Positions 1-9,523 of a stretch of DNA of 64,000 bases are shown here, in pieces; the stretch's first letter is position 1; the number at the start of each line of letters is the position of its first letter. Under the pieces are notes generated by a model that saw only the letters and a list, made by a program, of their open reading frames with translations, had not been told where the DNA came from and did no database searches. Source of the DNA: Promethearchaeia archaeon (GTDB taxonomy: Archaea > Asgardarchaeota > Lokiarchaeia > Sigyniarchaeales > SOKP01). Both the position numbers and the translations under genes were made by a program. The stretch is from contig JAHQWG010000048.1 in NCBI GenBank assembly GCA_029856045.1, forward strand, positions 1-64,000, given 5' to 3'.

Positions 1-994
1 GTATTAAGTTATATTATTTCATATTTTTTATTAGATTGTATCTCTTTTTATTTTATTTATATCGGATTAAATCGAGAAAAAACTCAAAATCAGAAAATAA
101 AATAAAAATAAAAATGAAAATAAAAGATTACTGAATAAGGTTATTCAGAAGGATTTAATTTTATTTTGTTTACCAATTTTTACGAGTAATTTATTTTACT
201 TTTTAAATACTAGATTTGGCACATTAATGTTGAGTGGTTTAAATGATGGTTCTTCGGAGATTTTTCATTTATCTTTAACTTTGTCTATATATTTAATTGC
301 TTTGCTGGGAGTAACTGTAAATGAATTATTATTTCCGTATGAATCTGCGGCATTTTATCACAATAATCAAAAAAAAATAAAGGAGATTTATAAATTAATT
401 TTTACTTTTGTTGCAGTAATAATTATTCCATTGTTATTGGTATGTATAACAGCTTCGAATCTAATTCTTGGGATTATTTATCCTGCTTATTTCACATCTT
501 ATCCTGTATTTGTAGATATTTTTCAATTGATGTTAATAGGAGGTTTTTTTTATAGTTTGAACCAATTTACGGCAAAATTTCTCTTAGCAAAGGGATTAAC
601 TATTAGATTTTTAATTATCCAGATAATTGGTGGATCATTAAATGCTTTATTTTTGATAATTTTTATTCCTTTAATTGGAGTATATTCTGCTATTTGGGGA
701 TTTATTATATCAATGGGGGTAATGTTTATCTTATATTTTTATAGTATATCTAGAATCATTAACTTATCGTTGTGGCAATTTAAATTGCTTCAATTATTTA
801 TATCCATCCTTATTGTTATTTTTGAATTTCTTATTTTAAAATTTGGTTTTGGGATAGATAATTTTTTAGTAGGGACAGCCTGTCTATTATCATATATTAT
901 TCTTTTATTCGGATTTAGAATTTTAAAATTTAAGGAATTGACAAAATTTTTCAATGATTTAAGAATTATGATTTTTAAAAGCAAAAAGGTTTGA
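1..994 (+). pseudogene. Polysaccharide/oligosaccharide flippase (Wzx/MATE-like), cut by window edge and frameshifted
   Basis: Two reading frames together look like one lipid-linked glycan flippase. Frame 1 from the window edge encodes a hydrophobic segment and a charged loop and stops at 103-105. The next frame is open from 101 and carries on with another charged loop, a Pro-containing first helix and about seven hydrophobic segments to a TGA at 992-994. The join lies in an A/T homopolymer tract (about 94-120), in the place where such transporters have the cytoplasmic loop between their two halves. The first ATG in the second frame (227) falls inside a membrane segment, so it is not a natural start. 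Either a real frameshift or an indel error explains this. The family is inferred from hydropathy and from the neighbouring glycosyltransferases; no diagnostic catalytic residue exists. Confidence 0.6.
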
Positions 995-997
995 GAT

Positions 998-2107
998 CTG
1001 AATAATTCAATAAATGTTTGTTATTTTGGGACTTATACAAAAGATACTATTCGAAATAGAGTCTTAATTAAAGGTTTAATTAACAACGGTATTAATGTAT
1101 TTGAATGTAATGAGAGAAGTCCAACATTATTAGAACTAAATAAAGGAAAATATATCATTAATTCTTTTGCACGTGTTTTAAAATTATTAAGGAAATTTAT
1201 AAATAGATATGATATTGATGTAGTAATTGTTGGGTATCCCGGATTTGATTCTGTGCTTCAAGTGAAGCGATTAACCAATAAACCCATTATTTATGACCCA
1301 TTTATTTCTTCTTATTTATCTTATGTTTATGATTACAAATATGTTAATGAAAAATCTCTATTAGCAAAATTATATTATTTTATTGATTATTTTTCATTTA
1401 AGCAAGCAAATTTAATATTAACGGATACCAAAATCCATGGAAAGATCTTTTCTAAATTTTTTAACCAAAACAAGGAGAAATTTGAGACTGTTTTGGTAGG
1501 TTCTGATTCCGATATTTTTTTTCCTCAAGGTCACAAGAACGAGAGTGATAAATTTATAATTGGTTTTTATGGTAAATATCTTCCGTTGCAGGGGGTAAAG
1601 ATCATAATAGCAACCGGAAAAATTCTAAAAAAATATCCAGAAATTAAGTTTGAAATTATTGGAGGGAGCCCAGAAAATAAGTTATACCGAGAGATTTTTA
1701 GATATAAAATTAAAAATAAGTTGGATAATATAGAATTAATACCACCTGTTCCGTTAAGTCAATTGCCGGAGAAAATTGCAAGATCTGATATACAGCTTGG
1801 AATTTTTGGGGGTACCTTAAAATCTAAAATTGTAATTCCAAATAAGGTCTATTCTGCCTTAGCAATGAAAAAGCCTGTTATTACTGCAAATAGCTTAGCA
1901 GTAAGGGAACTTCTGACTCATGAAGAAAATGTTTATTTATGCAAAAATGCAGATATTGATTCATTAGTTAGTGCGATTATTAAATTATACGAGGATAAAA
2001 ATTTAAGGGACAGCATTGCTCGAAATGGCTTTAAATTATTTAAAAAATATTTAACTCCTCAAATAATAGGAGCAAATTTAAAAGATATAATTATAAACTT
2101 ATTGTAA
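998..2107 (+). CDS. GT4-family glycosyltransferase, possible CTG start
   Basis: A Rossmann-type GT-B glycosyltransferase that probably adds a sugar to a lipid-linked or surface glycan in the cytoplasm. The C-terminal half has the GT4 pattern: a first strand followed by a short 'GKYLPLQG' loop, a 'GGSPEN' turn and 'NKVYSALAMKKPVI', the usual donor-site helix. The first ATG/GTG/TTG in frame is GTG at 1253, but that would delete most of the acceptor domain. The upstream reading 'NVCYFGTYT', typical of a GT4 first strand, is in frame back to the flippase stop at 992-994. The only near-start codon before it is CTG at 998, seven bases after AGGT. From there the length is 369 residues, normal for the family. 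The family is fairly sure; the start is inference. Confidence 0.75.
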   Translation: MNNSINVCYFGTYTKDTIRNRVLIKGLINNGINVFECNERSPTLLELNKGKYIINSFARVLKLLRKFINRYDIDVVIVGYPGFDSVLQVKRLTNKPIIYDPFISSYLSYVYDYKYVNEKSLLAKLYYFIDYFSFKQANLILTDTKIHGKIFSKFFNQNKEKFETVLVGSDSDIFFPQGHKNESDKFIIGFYGKYLPLQGVKIIIATGKILKKYPEIKFEIIGGSPENKLYREIFRYKIKNKLDNIELIPPVPLSQLPEKIARSDIQLGIFGGTLKSKIVIPNKVYSALAMKKPVITANSLAVRELLTHEENVYLCKNADIDSLVSAIIKLYEDKNLRDSIARNGFKLFKKYLTPQIIGANLKDIIINLL

Positions 2108-2134
2108 AAAAAATATTTATTTAGAGCTGTTAAC

Positions 2135-2827
2135 ATGATCGAAATTGTTCAAAAATTCATAAGAACAAAATTAATTTCAAAATATATGAATTTTATAGTA
2201 ATTAATTTACCAAGGTTTATCAGAGTTAAAATTAAATACATTTCCGAATTAAATTATTGGTATATTAGATCTAGAATAGAGGGAAAAGAGGTATTTATTC
2301 AAGAAGAATCCTTAAGAAATACTTTCATGCGATATTGTAGTAGGTTAGAAGTAAATAAAAATACATTTAAGGATAAAATCGTAATTGATGTTGGTTGTGG
2401 CCCTCGTGGGACCCTTCATTATTTTAATGCAAAATTGAAAATTGGTGCTGATCCTTTAGCGAATTTTTATCGAAAATTTTTTAATGTAGATAAGCAAGAC
2501 ATGATTTACATAAATTCTGAAGCAGAAAATATACAATTGGATGATAATTTTGCGGATTTTGTTATTTCAGTGAATGCATTAGATCATGTTGAGAATTTTA
2601 AACAAACAATTAAAGAGATTTACCGTATTCTTAAACCAGAAGGAATTATTATATTCCAATTGAATTTCAACAAAAAACCTACTGTTAATGAACCAATTTT
2701 ATTAGATTATTCGACAGTTAAAAATGAATTAGAAGAATTTTTCACTTACAAAGTGGTAAAAGAAACGGAGATTTCATTGTATATTACTGAAAAAAGCATC
2801 GTTGTTAAAGGTAAAAAAAAATCTTAA
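2135..2827 (+). CDS. SAM-dependent class I methyltransferase
   Basis: A 230-residue methyltransferase of the Methyltransf_11 type. Motif I 'VIDVGCGPRG' (about residues 83-92) binds SAM. An acidic loop follows ('GADPL'), then 'DFVISVNALDHVEN' for motif IV and 'LKPEGIIIFQLN' for the post-motif strand. The N-terminal 70 residues are basic and contain two short hydrophobic stretches, perhaps contacting membrane lipid. It lies 27 bp behind a glycosyltransferase, in a run of same-strand glycan genes, so methylation of a sugar or lipid carrier is the likeliest job. The substrate cannot be read from sequence. Confidence 0.8.
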   Translation: MIEIVQKFIRTKLISKYMNFIVINLPRFIRVKIKYISELNYWYIRSRIEGKEVFIQEESLRNTFMRYCSRLEVNKNTFKDKIVIDVGCGPRGTLHYFNAKLKIGADPLANFYRKFFNVDKQDMIYINSEAENIQLDDNFADFVISVNALDHVENFKQTIKEIYRILKPEGIIIFQLNFNKKPTVNEPILLDYSTVKNELEEFFTYKVVKETEISLYITEKSIVVKGKKKS

Positions 2828-2961
2828 TGACAAACATTTTTACGGATGCTGTAACAAAAGAAGGATAAATATCTAACGCTTATTATGTTAGGAAAAAATT
2901 TAAAACATATAAGCTTGAACATATTATAAAATATCATTAAAACGGAATTTCTTTAGACCCA

Positions 2962-4110
2962 ATGAAAATTTTACATATTATGGCATATTCGCTAGATTAT
3001 ATCGGGGGTTATTCAATATATTGTCGGAATTTAATCAGAAATCTAATTTCACAAGGTATAGAATGTGAAGTATTAACCTCAAATTATAAGCGGATTTCTA
3101 AAAAAAACGATTACATTGATTCCGATGGAGTTAAAATAATAAGTAAAACCTATTTTGGAAATCTTTTTGGTATTAATCCGATGTTGAATATTTTACCATT
3201 TCTAAGTAAACACTATATAGATTATGATATTATTCACGCTCATTCATATATTTTTTTTAGTTCAATCCAAGCAGCATTATTTCGGAAAATTCGCAAGTTT
3301 CCATTGGTTCTTCAATTACATGGTGGAATTCAAACTGATGCTTTTTATACTTCAAATTTATTTGAAAATCTTCAACTTTTATTCAAGAAAATAATATTTG
3401 ATCCAGTTTTTGGAAGATTTACTTTAAAAATTCCAGATTCTTTGGTATCAGTCTCAAATATAGACTTACAAACCGTTTTAAAAAAATTTAAGGTGAAACG
3501 GGAGAATAATTATTGGATTCCAAATGGGGTAAATACATCTCACTTCAAACCACTTGATGGAGTTAAAAAGAGATATGTAACTTTTATTGGTCGCTTAAGT
3601 TATATTAAGGGTTTTGATTTATTTTTGAAAATAATTGAAAAAATTTATAAAAAAAATCAAAATATTGAATTTCTTGTTGTTGGAGATGGTCCATTAGAAT
3701 ATATGCTCCATTCTTTTAAAAAGAGAATTCCCATTAGACATTATCATAGAGTTCCATATGAAAAGATGATTGAAATTTATAATCAATCAAAAATTTTATT
3801 GATTTCATCTCGATATGAGGGGATGCCTTCGACAATGCTGGAAGCAATGGCCTGTGGAACGCAGGTTGTATCTTCTAAAATTGGGGGTATTCCTGAAGTA
3901 ATTAAGGATGAAAATTACGGGTTTTTGTTTGACATAAATAATTTAAGGGAAGTTTCAGAAATTTGTCTAAAATTAATTGGGAATGAAAAAAAAGGAATTA
4001 CAAGTTCTAAAAAAATTAGAGAATACGTTAAAAAGAATTTTTCCTGGGAAATAATTACAGAGAAAATGATTAGAGTTTATAATGATTTGATAAAGGCGAA
4101 GTTTGACTAA
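2962..4110 (+). CDS. GT4-family glycosyltransferase
   Basis: A 382-residue retaining GT-B glycosyltransferase. The N-terminus 'MKILHIMAYSLDYIGGYSIYCRNLI' region has the Gly-rich acceptor loop of GT4 enzymes. The donor domain shows 'FIGRLSYIKGFDLF' (around residue 210), 'VVGDGPLE', and the E-x7-E motif in 'EGMPSTMLEAMACG' (Glu286 and Glu294), followed by 'IGGIPEVI'. These contact the nucleotide-sugar. ATG at 2962 begins exactly at the first beta strand. The gene follows the methyltransferase after about 130 bp and precedes a GT2 gene on the same strand, supporting a role in building a surface glycan. Donor and acceptor sugars are unknown. Confidence 0.88.
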   Translation: MKILHIMAYSLDYIGGYSIYCRNLIRNLISQGIECEVLTSNYKRISKKNDYIDSDGVKIISKTYFGNLFGINPMLNILPFLSKHYIDYDIIHAHSYIFFSSIQAALFRKIRKFPLVLQLHGGIQTDAFYTSNLFENLQLLFKKIIFDPVFGRFTLKIPDSLVSVSNIDLQTVLKKFKVKRENNYWIPNGVNTSHFKPLDGVKKRYVTFIGRLSYIKGFDLFLKIIEKIYKKNQNIEFLVVGDGPLEYMLHSFKKRIPIRHYHRVPYEKMIEIYNQSKILLISSRYEGMPSTMLEAMACGTQVVSSKIGGIPEVIKDENYGFLFDINNLREVSEICLKLIGNEKKGITSSKKIREYVKKNFSWEIITEKMIRVYNDLIKAKFD

Positions 4111-4234
4111 GCAATAAAAATTTTTAATAAAAAAATTCAATAATTTTAATAAAGAGAACTTACAATATATAATAATATTATAAATATTTAGTTGATTAAT
4201 CAAATAGTTTCTAATACAAAATAGTGCCTCAATT

Positions 4235-5065
4235 TTGACGAAAGAACTCGTAGAACCATTAATTAGAACAAGTTATATTTCAAATGGATTGAGTCAACTT
4301 GATCGTGCAATAAAAATAATAATTCCCATCTATAATGAAGAAAATTCGATAACAAATTTAATCAAAAGAATCCAGTATACATTTTCTAAATTGAATGAAA
4401 AGGTTGATATAATTTGTATTGATGATGGTTCAATCGATAAAACAAGAGAAATTTTAGATAAATTAGATATAACACTCTTATGTAATGAAAGAAATCTAGG
4501 AAAGGGAGAGGCATTAAAAAAAGGTTTTGAATTTTGTGATTATTATGATACAATAATCACTCTTGATGGAGATGGAGAGCACTGTCCAGAAGATATTCCT
4601 AAATTATTAAAAACTCTTAGAAATAAAGAAGTAGATATAGTTATAGGGTCTCGATTTTTAAATACACAAAATGGAAATGGTAGCTATTTAGAAAATAAGA
4701 AATATCTGTCTCAATTAAGAAAAGTTGGAAATCAGTTATTTTCAATAATTGGTACGATGGTTACACAAAAATATATTTCCGACACCCAAAGTGGATTTAG
4801 AGCCTTTGGACCAAATATTGTTCATAATTTGAATCTTAAATCCTCGGGTTTTGAAATAGAAACAGAAATTATAATAGAAGCACTAGAAAAAGATTATACG
4901 ATTAAAGAAGTTGCTATTAATAATGGAGAAGCTCACAGAGATTCGTATATGAATCTTGTATTAGATAGTATTAAAATTGGACTTACTTTTTTTAGCGGAA
5001 TTTTTCCAAAGAAGCTTAAATTTATCCTTAGGTTTCTGACTGCTAAAATGAATAAAATAAGATAA
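4235..5065 (+). CDS. GT2 glycosyltransferase, dolichol-phosphate sugar transferase-like
   Basis: A GT-A family 2 enzyme of 276 residues, resembling dolichol/polyprenyl-phosphate mannosyl- or glucosyltransferases. Visible motifs are 'IIIPIYNEENS' at the first strand, 'IDDGSIDKT', 'NLGKGEALKKGFE', the metal-binding DxD in 'LDGDGEHCPEDI' (about residue 110), 'IVIGSRF', and 'DTQSGFRAF' near the end. No transmembrane anchor is seen at the C-terminus. TTG at 4235 is the first usable start and adds about 28 residues before the first strand. In archaea such enzymes charge dolichol phosphate, and the next gene is a GT-C-like membrane protein that could use such a lipid-linked sugar. Confidence 0.85.
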   Translation: MTKELVEPLIRTSYISNGLSQLDRAIKIIIPIYNEENSITNLIKRIQYTFSKLNEKVDIICIDDGSIDKTREILDKLDITLLCNERNLGKGEALKKGFEFCDYYDTIITLDGDGEHCPEDIPKLLKTLRNKEVDIVIGSRFLNTQNGNGSYLENKKYLSQLRKVGNQLFSIIGTMVTQKYISDTQSGFRAFGPNIVHNLNLKSSGFEIETEIIIEALEKDYTIKEVAINNGEAHRDSYMNLVLDSIKIGLTFFSGIFPKKLKFILRFLTAKMNKIR

Positions 5066-5096
5066 TTATTAAGATACGATATTTTAATAATCATTA

Positions 5097-7298
5097 ATGA
5101 ATTTTATTGAATTCATAATTAAGAACAGAATTTTAAATAAGTGTAAATCAAAATCAGAGAAATTTATTTTTCTAATTGTAAGAAATTTTGATTTCTTGGT
5201 TAATTTTTTTCTAGTTTTAAGTATATTTTTAATTACCATTAATTTTTTCGGTTTTAATTTAAATTCATTGTTTATTTTAGTTCCAAGTGTGTTTCTTATT
5301 TATTTTATTCCTGGATACCAACTGTTCTTCAGAATTTTTGAATATAAATATAATTTCATTGAAAAAATCGCATTAACATTAATATTTAGTATGATTTTTA
5401 ATATTTTGATTGGAATAATTGGGGGATATTTAGGCATATTGATATCGGGTTTATTTTATATGATCTGTATTCTTATAGCATTTTATTTTTCTATGTTTTT
5501 AAATAAATGTATTAGAAAAACTGCACTTATTAAACAAAATGATGTAATGCATATTGGGAATTTAATTCCTAAAAATTTCTTACTATTTATTGTTTTTCTT
5601 GTATTATTTGCATTTTTCTCATTTTTACGATATCCCTTATTATTTGGAGATGATCCTTGGTTCCATTTAATTTTAACTAACGAGATTATTGAAACAGGAA
5701 AAATTCCATTTGAATCATATAGAGGATTAAATGGATTACATCTTATGGGAGCTGTTATACATTTATTTTCTGGATATCCAACTATTGAAATAGTTCGATA
5801 TTATCCAATTATTAATTATATAATTTCTGGCTTAATAGGATTGATAGTATTTAAAAAAATTTTTAAAAACGATCAAGTTGGAATACTTGGCTCATTTTTA
5901 TTATTAATTAGCCCCTATCGTTTTGATTTACAATTAAGTCAATATTCTCCTACTGCTTTGGGTTTATTAGTATTTCTATTTATGATGTTTTTTTATATTG
6001 AGCGTATTAAAGATTTTAAATTTGAGATTAAACAGTCTATAATAAGCTATATTTTCATAGGCATCGGTTTTTTTGCATTAATTTTTATTTCTGATATAAG
6101 TGCAATTTTATTTTTAGGTTTATTCATCTTTATTTCGTTTTTTTTTACAATTCTTGATAAAAAAAAAATCATTGATTTGGGGTTTTTTGCTCTCTTATTT
6201 CTAATTTATGTAGTGTATAATATTATTGGCTTTCAAACAATTATTGTTGAAAGCTTTTTGGTTGATCTATCATTGCCTATATATCTTTTCCCAATTCTTG
6301 GTGTAATTGGGGTTAGTTTAATATTTTTAATTAGTAAATATTCATCTGAACCAAAAGGGAAGTTTAAATCCTGGTTAAATGCAGAACTAAATACAAGTAT
6401 TTTAAAAAAGGTTAGTTTGATATATTTGAAACCAATTTTAATCGTATTAATCTTAATACTTCCGATTTTTATATCAATTTTGATCACAATCAGTTTTACT
6501 ATATCTTATGATTTTTTATATATATTTACATACATAGTGATTCCTATAACAATTATTGTTGCTTCCATGATCTTATCTGTTTTTGGAGTTATTATTTATC
6601 GTAAGAAGCATTTAGATGGCACATTAATATATCTTTGGACATATTATTCAATTTTGATTCTAGTAGTTTATTTGATTTATGATTTATTATTTATCAAATA
6701 TATGTTATGGATACGACTGATCACATATTCGAGTATTGGATTAATATGCGCAGAAATGGCATATTTATTTTATTTATATCAAGATAAATTCTTTAAACCA
6801 AAAACATACAAAAAGTTTTATTTAATTGTTTTTAATTTAACACTTATCAGTTCATTATTGACTACTTTAAATGCAACTGGGTTTAAAAAAGGTTATGAAA
6901 TCTCAAGTGCTCAATGGTTTGGGAGATATTTAAGTAAAGAGAGTTCTTTCCTGACCGGGTTTAGATGGAATTATATTCTAGATTATTATTCAGGAGAAAA
7001 TCAAAGTATTTATTTTAATGAAGCATTTCTTTTATTTCCGTCTAATCAAATAAATAAAACCAGTTTTAACAATTTAAGGCAATTTCAACAAGAATTAAAT
7101 GAAACTGATTTATTTTTATTGTTAGATGATAAGCAGATTACGGAAGGAATATTTGGTGATGTAATCGGAATTAATTTAGGGAAGTTAAATTCTACAATGT
7201 TAAAAGAATATTATAATTTACCCTATTTAAATAGAATATTTACATCAAAAAATGCAATAAATCAATCGGTTCAGGTTTATTGGCTTAATAGAAATTAA
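5097..7298 (+). CDS. Large multi-spanning membrane protein, GT-C glycosyltransferase-like
   Basis: A 733-residue protein with about 12 hydrophobic segments. After roughly 180 residues a soluble loop reads 'FGDDPWFHL' and is followed by 'TGKIPFESY'. This acidic, Asp-containing first external loop is typical of GT-C enzymes (PMT, AglB/STT3 and related families), where it binds metal and the lipid-phosphate sugar. The C-terminal ~150 residues are less hydrophobic and probably extracellular. It starts 31 bp after the GT2 gene. I infer transfer of a dolichol-linked sugar to a surface glycan or protein. A WWDxG motif of true oligosaccharyltransferases is not seen, so it is probably not AglB. Confidence 0.6.
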   Translation: MNFIEFIIKNRILNKCKSKSEKFIFLIVRNFDFLVNFFLVLSIFLITINFFGFNLNSLFILVPSVFLIYFIPGYQLFFRIFEYKYNFIEKIALTLIFSMIFNILIGIIGGYLGILISGLFYMICILIAFYFSMFLNKCIRKTALIKQNDVMHIGNLIPKNFLLFIVFLVLFAFFSFLRYPLLFGDDPWFHLILTNEIIETGKIPFESYRGLNGLHLMGAVIHLFSGYPTIEIVRYYPIINYIISGLIGLIVFKKIFKNDQVGILGSFLLLISPYRFDLQLSQYSPTALGLLVFLFMMFFYIERIKDFKFEIKQSIISYIFIGIGFFALIFISDISAILFLGLFIFISFFFTILDKKKIIDLGFFALLFLIYVVYNIIGFQTIIVESFLVDLSLPIYLFPILGVIGVSLIFLISKYSSEPKGKFKSWLNAELNTSILKKVSLIYLKPILIVLILILPIFISILITISFTISYDFLYIFTYIVIPITIIVASMILSVFGVIIYRKKHLDGTLIYLWTYYSILILVVYLIYDLLFIKYMLWIRLITYSSIGLICAEMAYLFYLYQDKFFKPKTYKKFYLIVFNLTLISSLLTTLNATGFKKGYEISSAQWFGRYLSKESSFLTGFRWNYILDYYSGENQSIYFNEAFLLFPSNQINKTSFNNLRQFQQELNETDLFLLLDDKQITEGIFGDVIGINLGKLNSTMLKEYYNLPYLNRIFTSKNAINQSVQVYWLNRN

Positions 7299-7319
7299 AT
7301 TATTTTTAATTTAAAACAA

Positions 7320-8375
7320 TTAAAAAATTATTTTATTTTTTTTTGTCCAATTAATTAATTTTTCTATTCCTTCTTGAGGATTTATTTTTGGGTTCCAATT
7401 GAGTTTTTGTTTTGCTTTGGATATATCAGAGATGTAAACCTTTTGATCACTTGGTCTCCAATCAAAAAATTCTATTTTTGTTTTTTTGTTTAATTTAGTT
7501 TTAAGTAAAGAGATTAACTCAAGTAAAGAAAGAGTATTTTCCTTTCCACCACCCATACAAAATACTTCATGTTTTAATTTTTGAGAATTTTTAATGAAAT
7601 TATCATATGCATCAATTAAATCAGATACATATAATAAATCGCGAACTTGTTTTCCATCTCCAAATATATTGATTTTTTTATCTAATATTGCTGAAATCAC
7701 AAAATGCGCAACCCAACCTTGATCTTCAAACCCAAACTGCCTTGTTCCATAAATACAGGACATTCTAAACACACCAGTTTTTAATCCATATATGTGTCCA
7801 TATTCTTGAACATAAACATCAGCACAAAATTTAGAAGCGCCGTATGGAGTATGTTCGCATAAATCTGTAGAAAATTCCTCAGATATGCCATTTTTATATT
7901 CTGAAGTAAATACATATCTTGTTTCTTTTTCCTCAATATCACATTCATTAACGTTATTTCCGAATACTTTATTTGTAGAACAAAATACTATTGCAGGACT
8001 TGAATTCGAAATTCTAACAGCTTCCAATATATTATATGTACCAATTAAATTATTCTCGAAATCTTCTTTTGGATTAGTTACTGAAGTGGTTACAGCAGTT
8101 TGTCCAGCAGTGTGAATTATCGCATCAATTTTAATTTTTTTAAATAAATCCTTTAAAAATTTGAAATTTCTTATATCTTCTTGGTAGAACTCGATATTCT
8201 TATATTGATGTAAATAATTCCAATTATACATTGCATTTTTATCATCTTTATGCAACAATCTTGCACGGGATAAATTATCAATTACATAGACTTTGTTATT
8301 TTTTTGTTTTGCATAATATTCAGCCACGTGTGAGCCAATAAAACCTCCACCTCCAGTAACAACGATTTGATTCAT
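7320..8375 (-). CDS. CDP-paratose 2-epimerase-like NAD-dependent epimerase
   Basis: An extended short-chain dehydrogenase/reductase of 351 residues. It has the N-terminal 'GGGGFIGSHV' dinucleotide loop and the acid 'DNLSRARL' after strand 2. The catalytic Tyr-x3-Lys is in 'TPYGASKFCAD', and the Ser/Thr in 'FCSTNKVFGN'. The pair 'STNKVFG' and 'GTRQFGFEDQGWVAHFV', then 'GDGKQVRDLLYVSDLIDAY', is characteristic of CDP-paratose/CDP-tyvelose 2-epimerases rather than GalE. It lies convergent to the GT-C gene, with only 21 bp between stops. It probably supplies an unusual dideoxy- or deoxy-sugar nucleotide; the exact substrate is inference. Confidence 0.78.
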   Translation of the reverse strand: MNQIVVTGGGGFIGSHVAEYYAKQKNNKVYVIDNLSRARLLHKDDKNAMYNWNYLHQYKNIEFYQEDIRNFKFLKDLFKKIKIDAIIHTAGQTAVTTSVTNPKEDFENNLIGTYNILEAVRISNSSPAIVFCSTNKVFGNNVNECDIEEKETRYVFTSEYKNGISEEFSTDLCEHTPYGASKFCADVYVQEYGHIYGLKTGVFRMSCIYGTRQFGFEDQGWVAHFVISAILDKKINIFGDGKQVRDLLYVSDLIDAYDNFIKNSQKLKHEVFCMGGGKENTLSLLELISLLKTKLNKKTKIEFFDWRPSDQKVYISDISKAKQKLNWNPKINPQEGIEKLINWTKKNKIIF

Positions 8376-8803
8376 AACAAAAAAAAATTACTTTATAATA
8401 TTTGGTTTTCTATTAAATTAATTAATTTTCTTAACTATAGAAATTAAAATTGCCCATAATAATTAAATTTTCCACATAGTCCAATAAATTATTCAAATAT
8501 TCGAAATTAAATGTAGAGTCTCATAAGATTTTAAAAATGATTAGAACTTGAAAAATACATAAATACACAAATCGATAAAGATCAATTAAAAATTATATCA
8601 CCCAATAAAAAGAAAAATAAACTATTAGAAAATTAAATTTTATAAACTTGAGTTCGCATTATTATATTACGAAAAGAATGAAATAAGAAATTATAGGAAC
8701 TCTCAAAAATCATAAGGACTTATATTTAAATTTCAAAAAAGATGCTAAAAATCATTCAATTTCGAATAATTATCGCGCAGAGTTATATTAAAGGTTTTAG
8801 AAA
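8376..8803. other. Intergenic region, AT-rich
   Basis: About 430 bp lie between divergent genes. I see no open frame, RNA fold or repeat that stands out. A TATA-like stretch (tatatttaaa, 8721-8730) lies about 75 bp upstream of the next gene and could be its promoter. Confidence 0.5.
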
Positions 8804-9490
8804 ATGAATCTTAGATTAGAAGAAGAAAATATTAAATTCATTAAAAAAAACGAAAAACAAGAAAAATTAATAAAATATATTAAAAATTTTATAAAAAAAA
8901 ATCAATCTAAATTTAAAAATATTGATTCCATATTGGTTTTTGGTTCTTTAACTTCTGGAACTTTTACTGATGAGAGTGACATTGATATTTGCATATTTTT
9001 TAAAAAAAATATTCCGAAATCTATAGAAAATAATGTATTTAATAATTTTTTAGATTTAGAAAAAAAAATAGATCGATTAGTCCAATGTATTTTTATTTAT
9101 CCTGAAGAAATTGAAAATTGGGATTCAAATTTTATTGAAAATATTTTAGCTGAGGGCCGTTTAATATATGGATCTTCGAATTTTTTGGAGATTCCCTTTA
9201 AATTTTTGAAATTAAAACCATATTTAATTATAAAATTCAATTTAAGAGAGTTAGATAAATCTTCTAAAATGAAAATAAAAAGAATGTTGTATGGTTATCA
9301 AACCAAAAAGAGATATTCAAAAAAACTATATCAATATCAAAAAAATGGATTAGTACAAGAATTGAAAGGATTTAAATTAGGGCGAGGAGCTTTTCTTATT
9401 CCTGAAGAGTTTTTATGGTTAATTGAGGCAAAATTTAATAAATATAATATAAAGTTTACACATTTTCGAGTATGGCTTCAGAAAGAATAA
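8804..9490 (+). CDS. MNT-type nucleotidyltransferase-domain protein
   Basis: A 228-residue protein with a pol-beta/MNT nucleotidyltransferase fold near its N-terminus. The signature is 'LVFGSLTSGTFTDESDIDICIFF', giving the Gly-Ser followed after about 11 residues by the Asp-x-Asp metal ligands (about residues 47-62). A third acidic strand follows around 'KKIDRLVQCIF'. The C-terminal ~100 residues are very basic and not recognised. No HEPN partner is adjacent, unlike the two other MNT genes in this window, so it may be a stand-alone or RNA-directed enzyme. ATG at 8804 gives a natural helix start. Confidence 0.7.
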   Translation: MNLRLEEENIKFIKKNEKQEKLIKYIKNFIKKNQSKFKNIDSILVFGSLTSGTFTDESDIDICIFFKKNIPKSIENNVFNNFLDLEKKIDRLVQCIFIYPEEIENWDSNFIENILAEGRLIYGSSNFLEIPFKFLKLKPYLIIKFNLRELDKSSKMKIKRMLYGYQTKKRYSKKLYQYQKNGLVQELKGFKLGRGAFLIPEEFLWLIEAKFNKYNIKFTHFRVWLQKE

Positions 9491-9523
9491 ATTATTTTGG
9501 GCATCTTTAAAAATTAGGAAAAT

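Noticed and set aside
5097-7298. AglB/STT3 oligosaccharyltransferase
   Set aside because: The first acidic loop fits GT-C enzymes in general, but no W-W-D-x-G motif was found in the C-terminal part.
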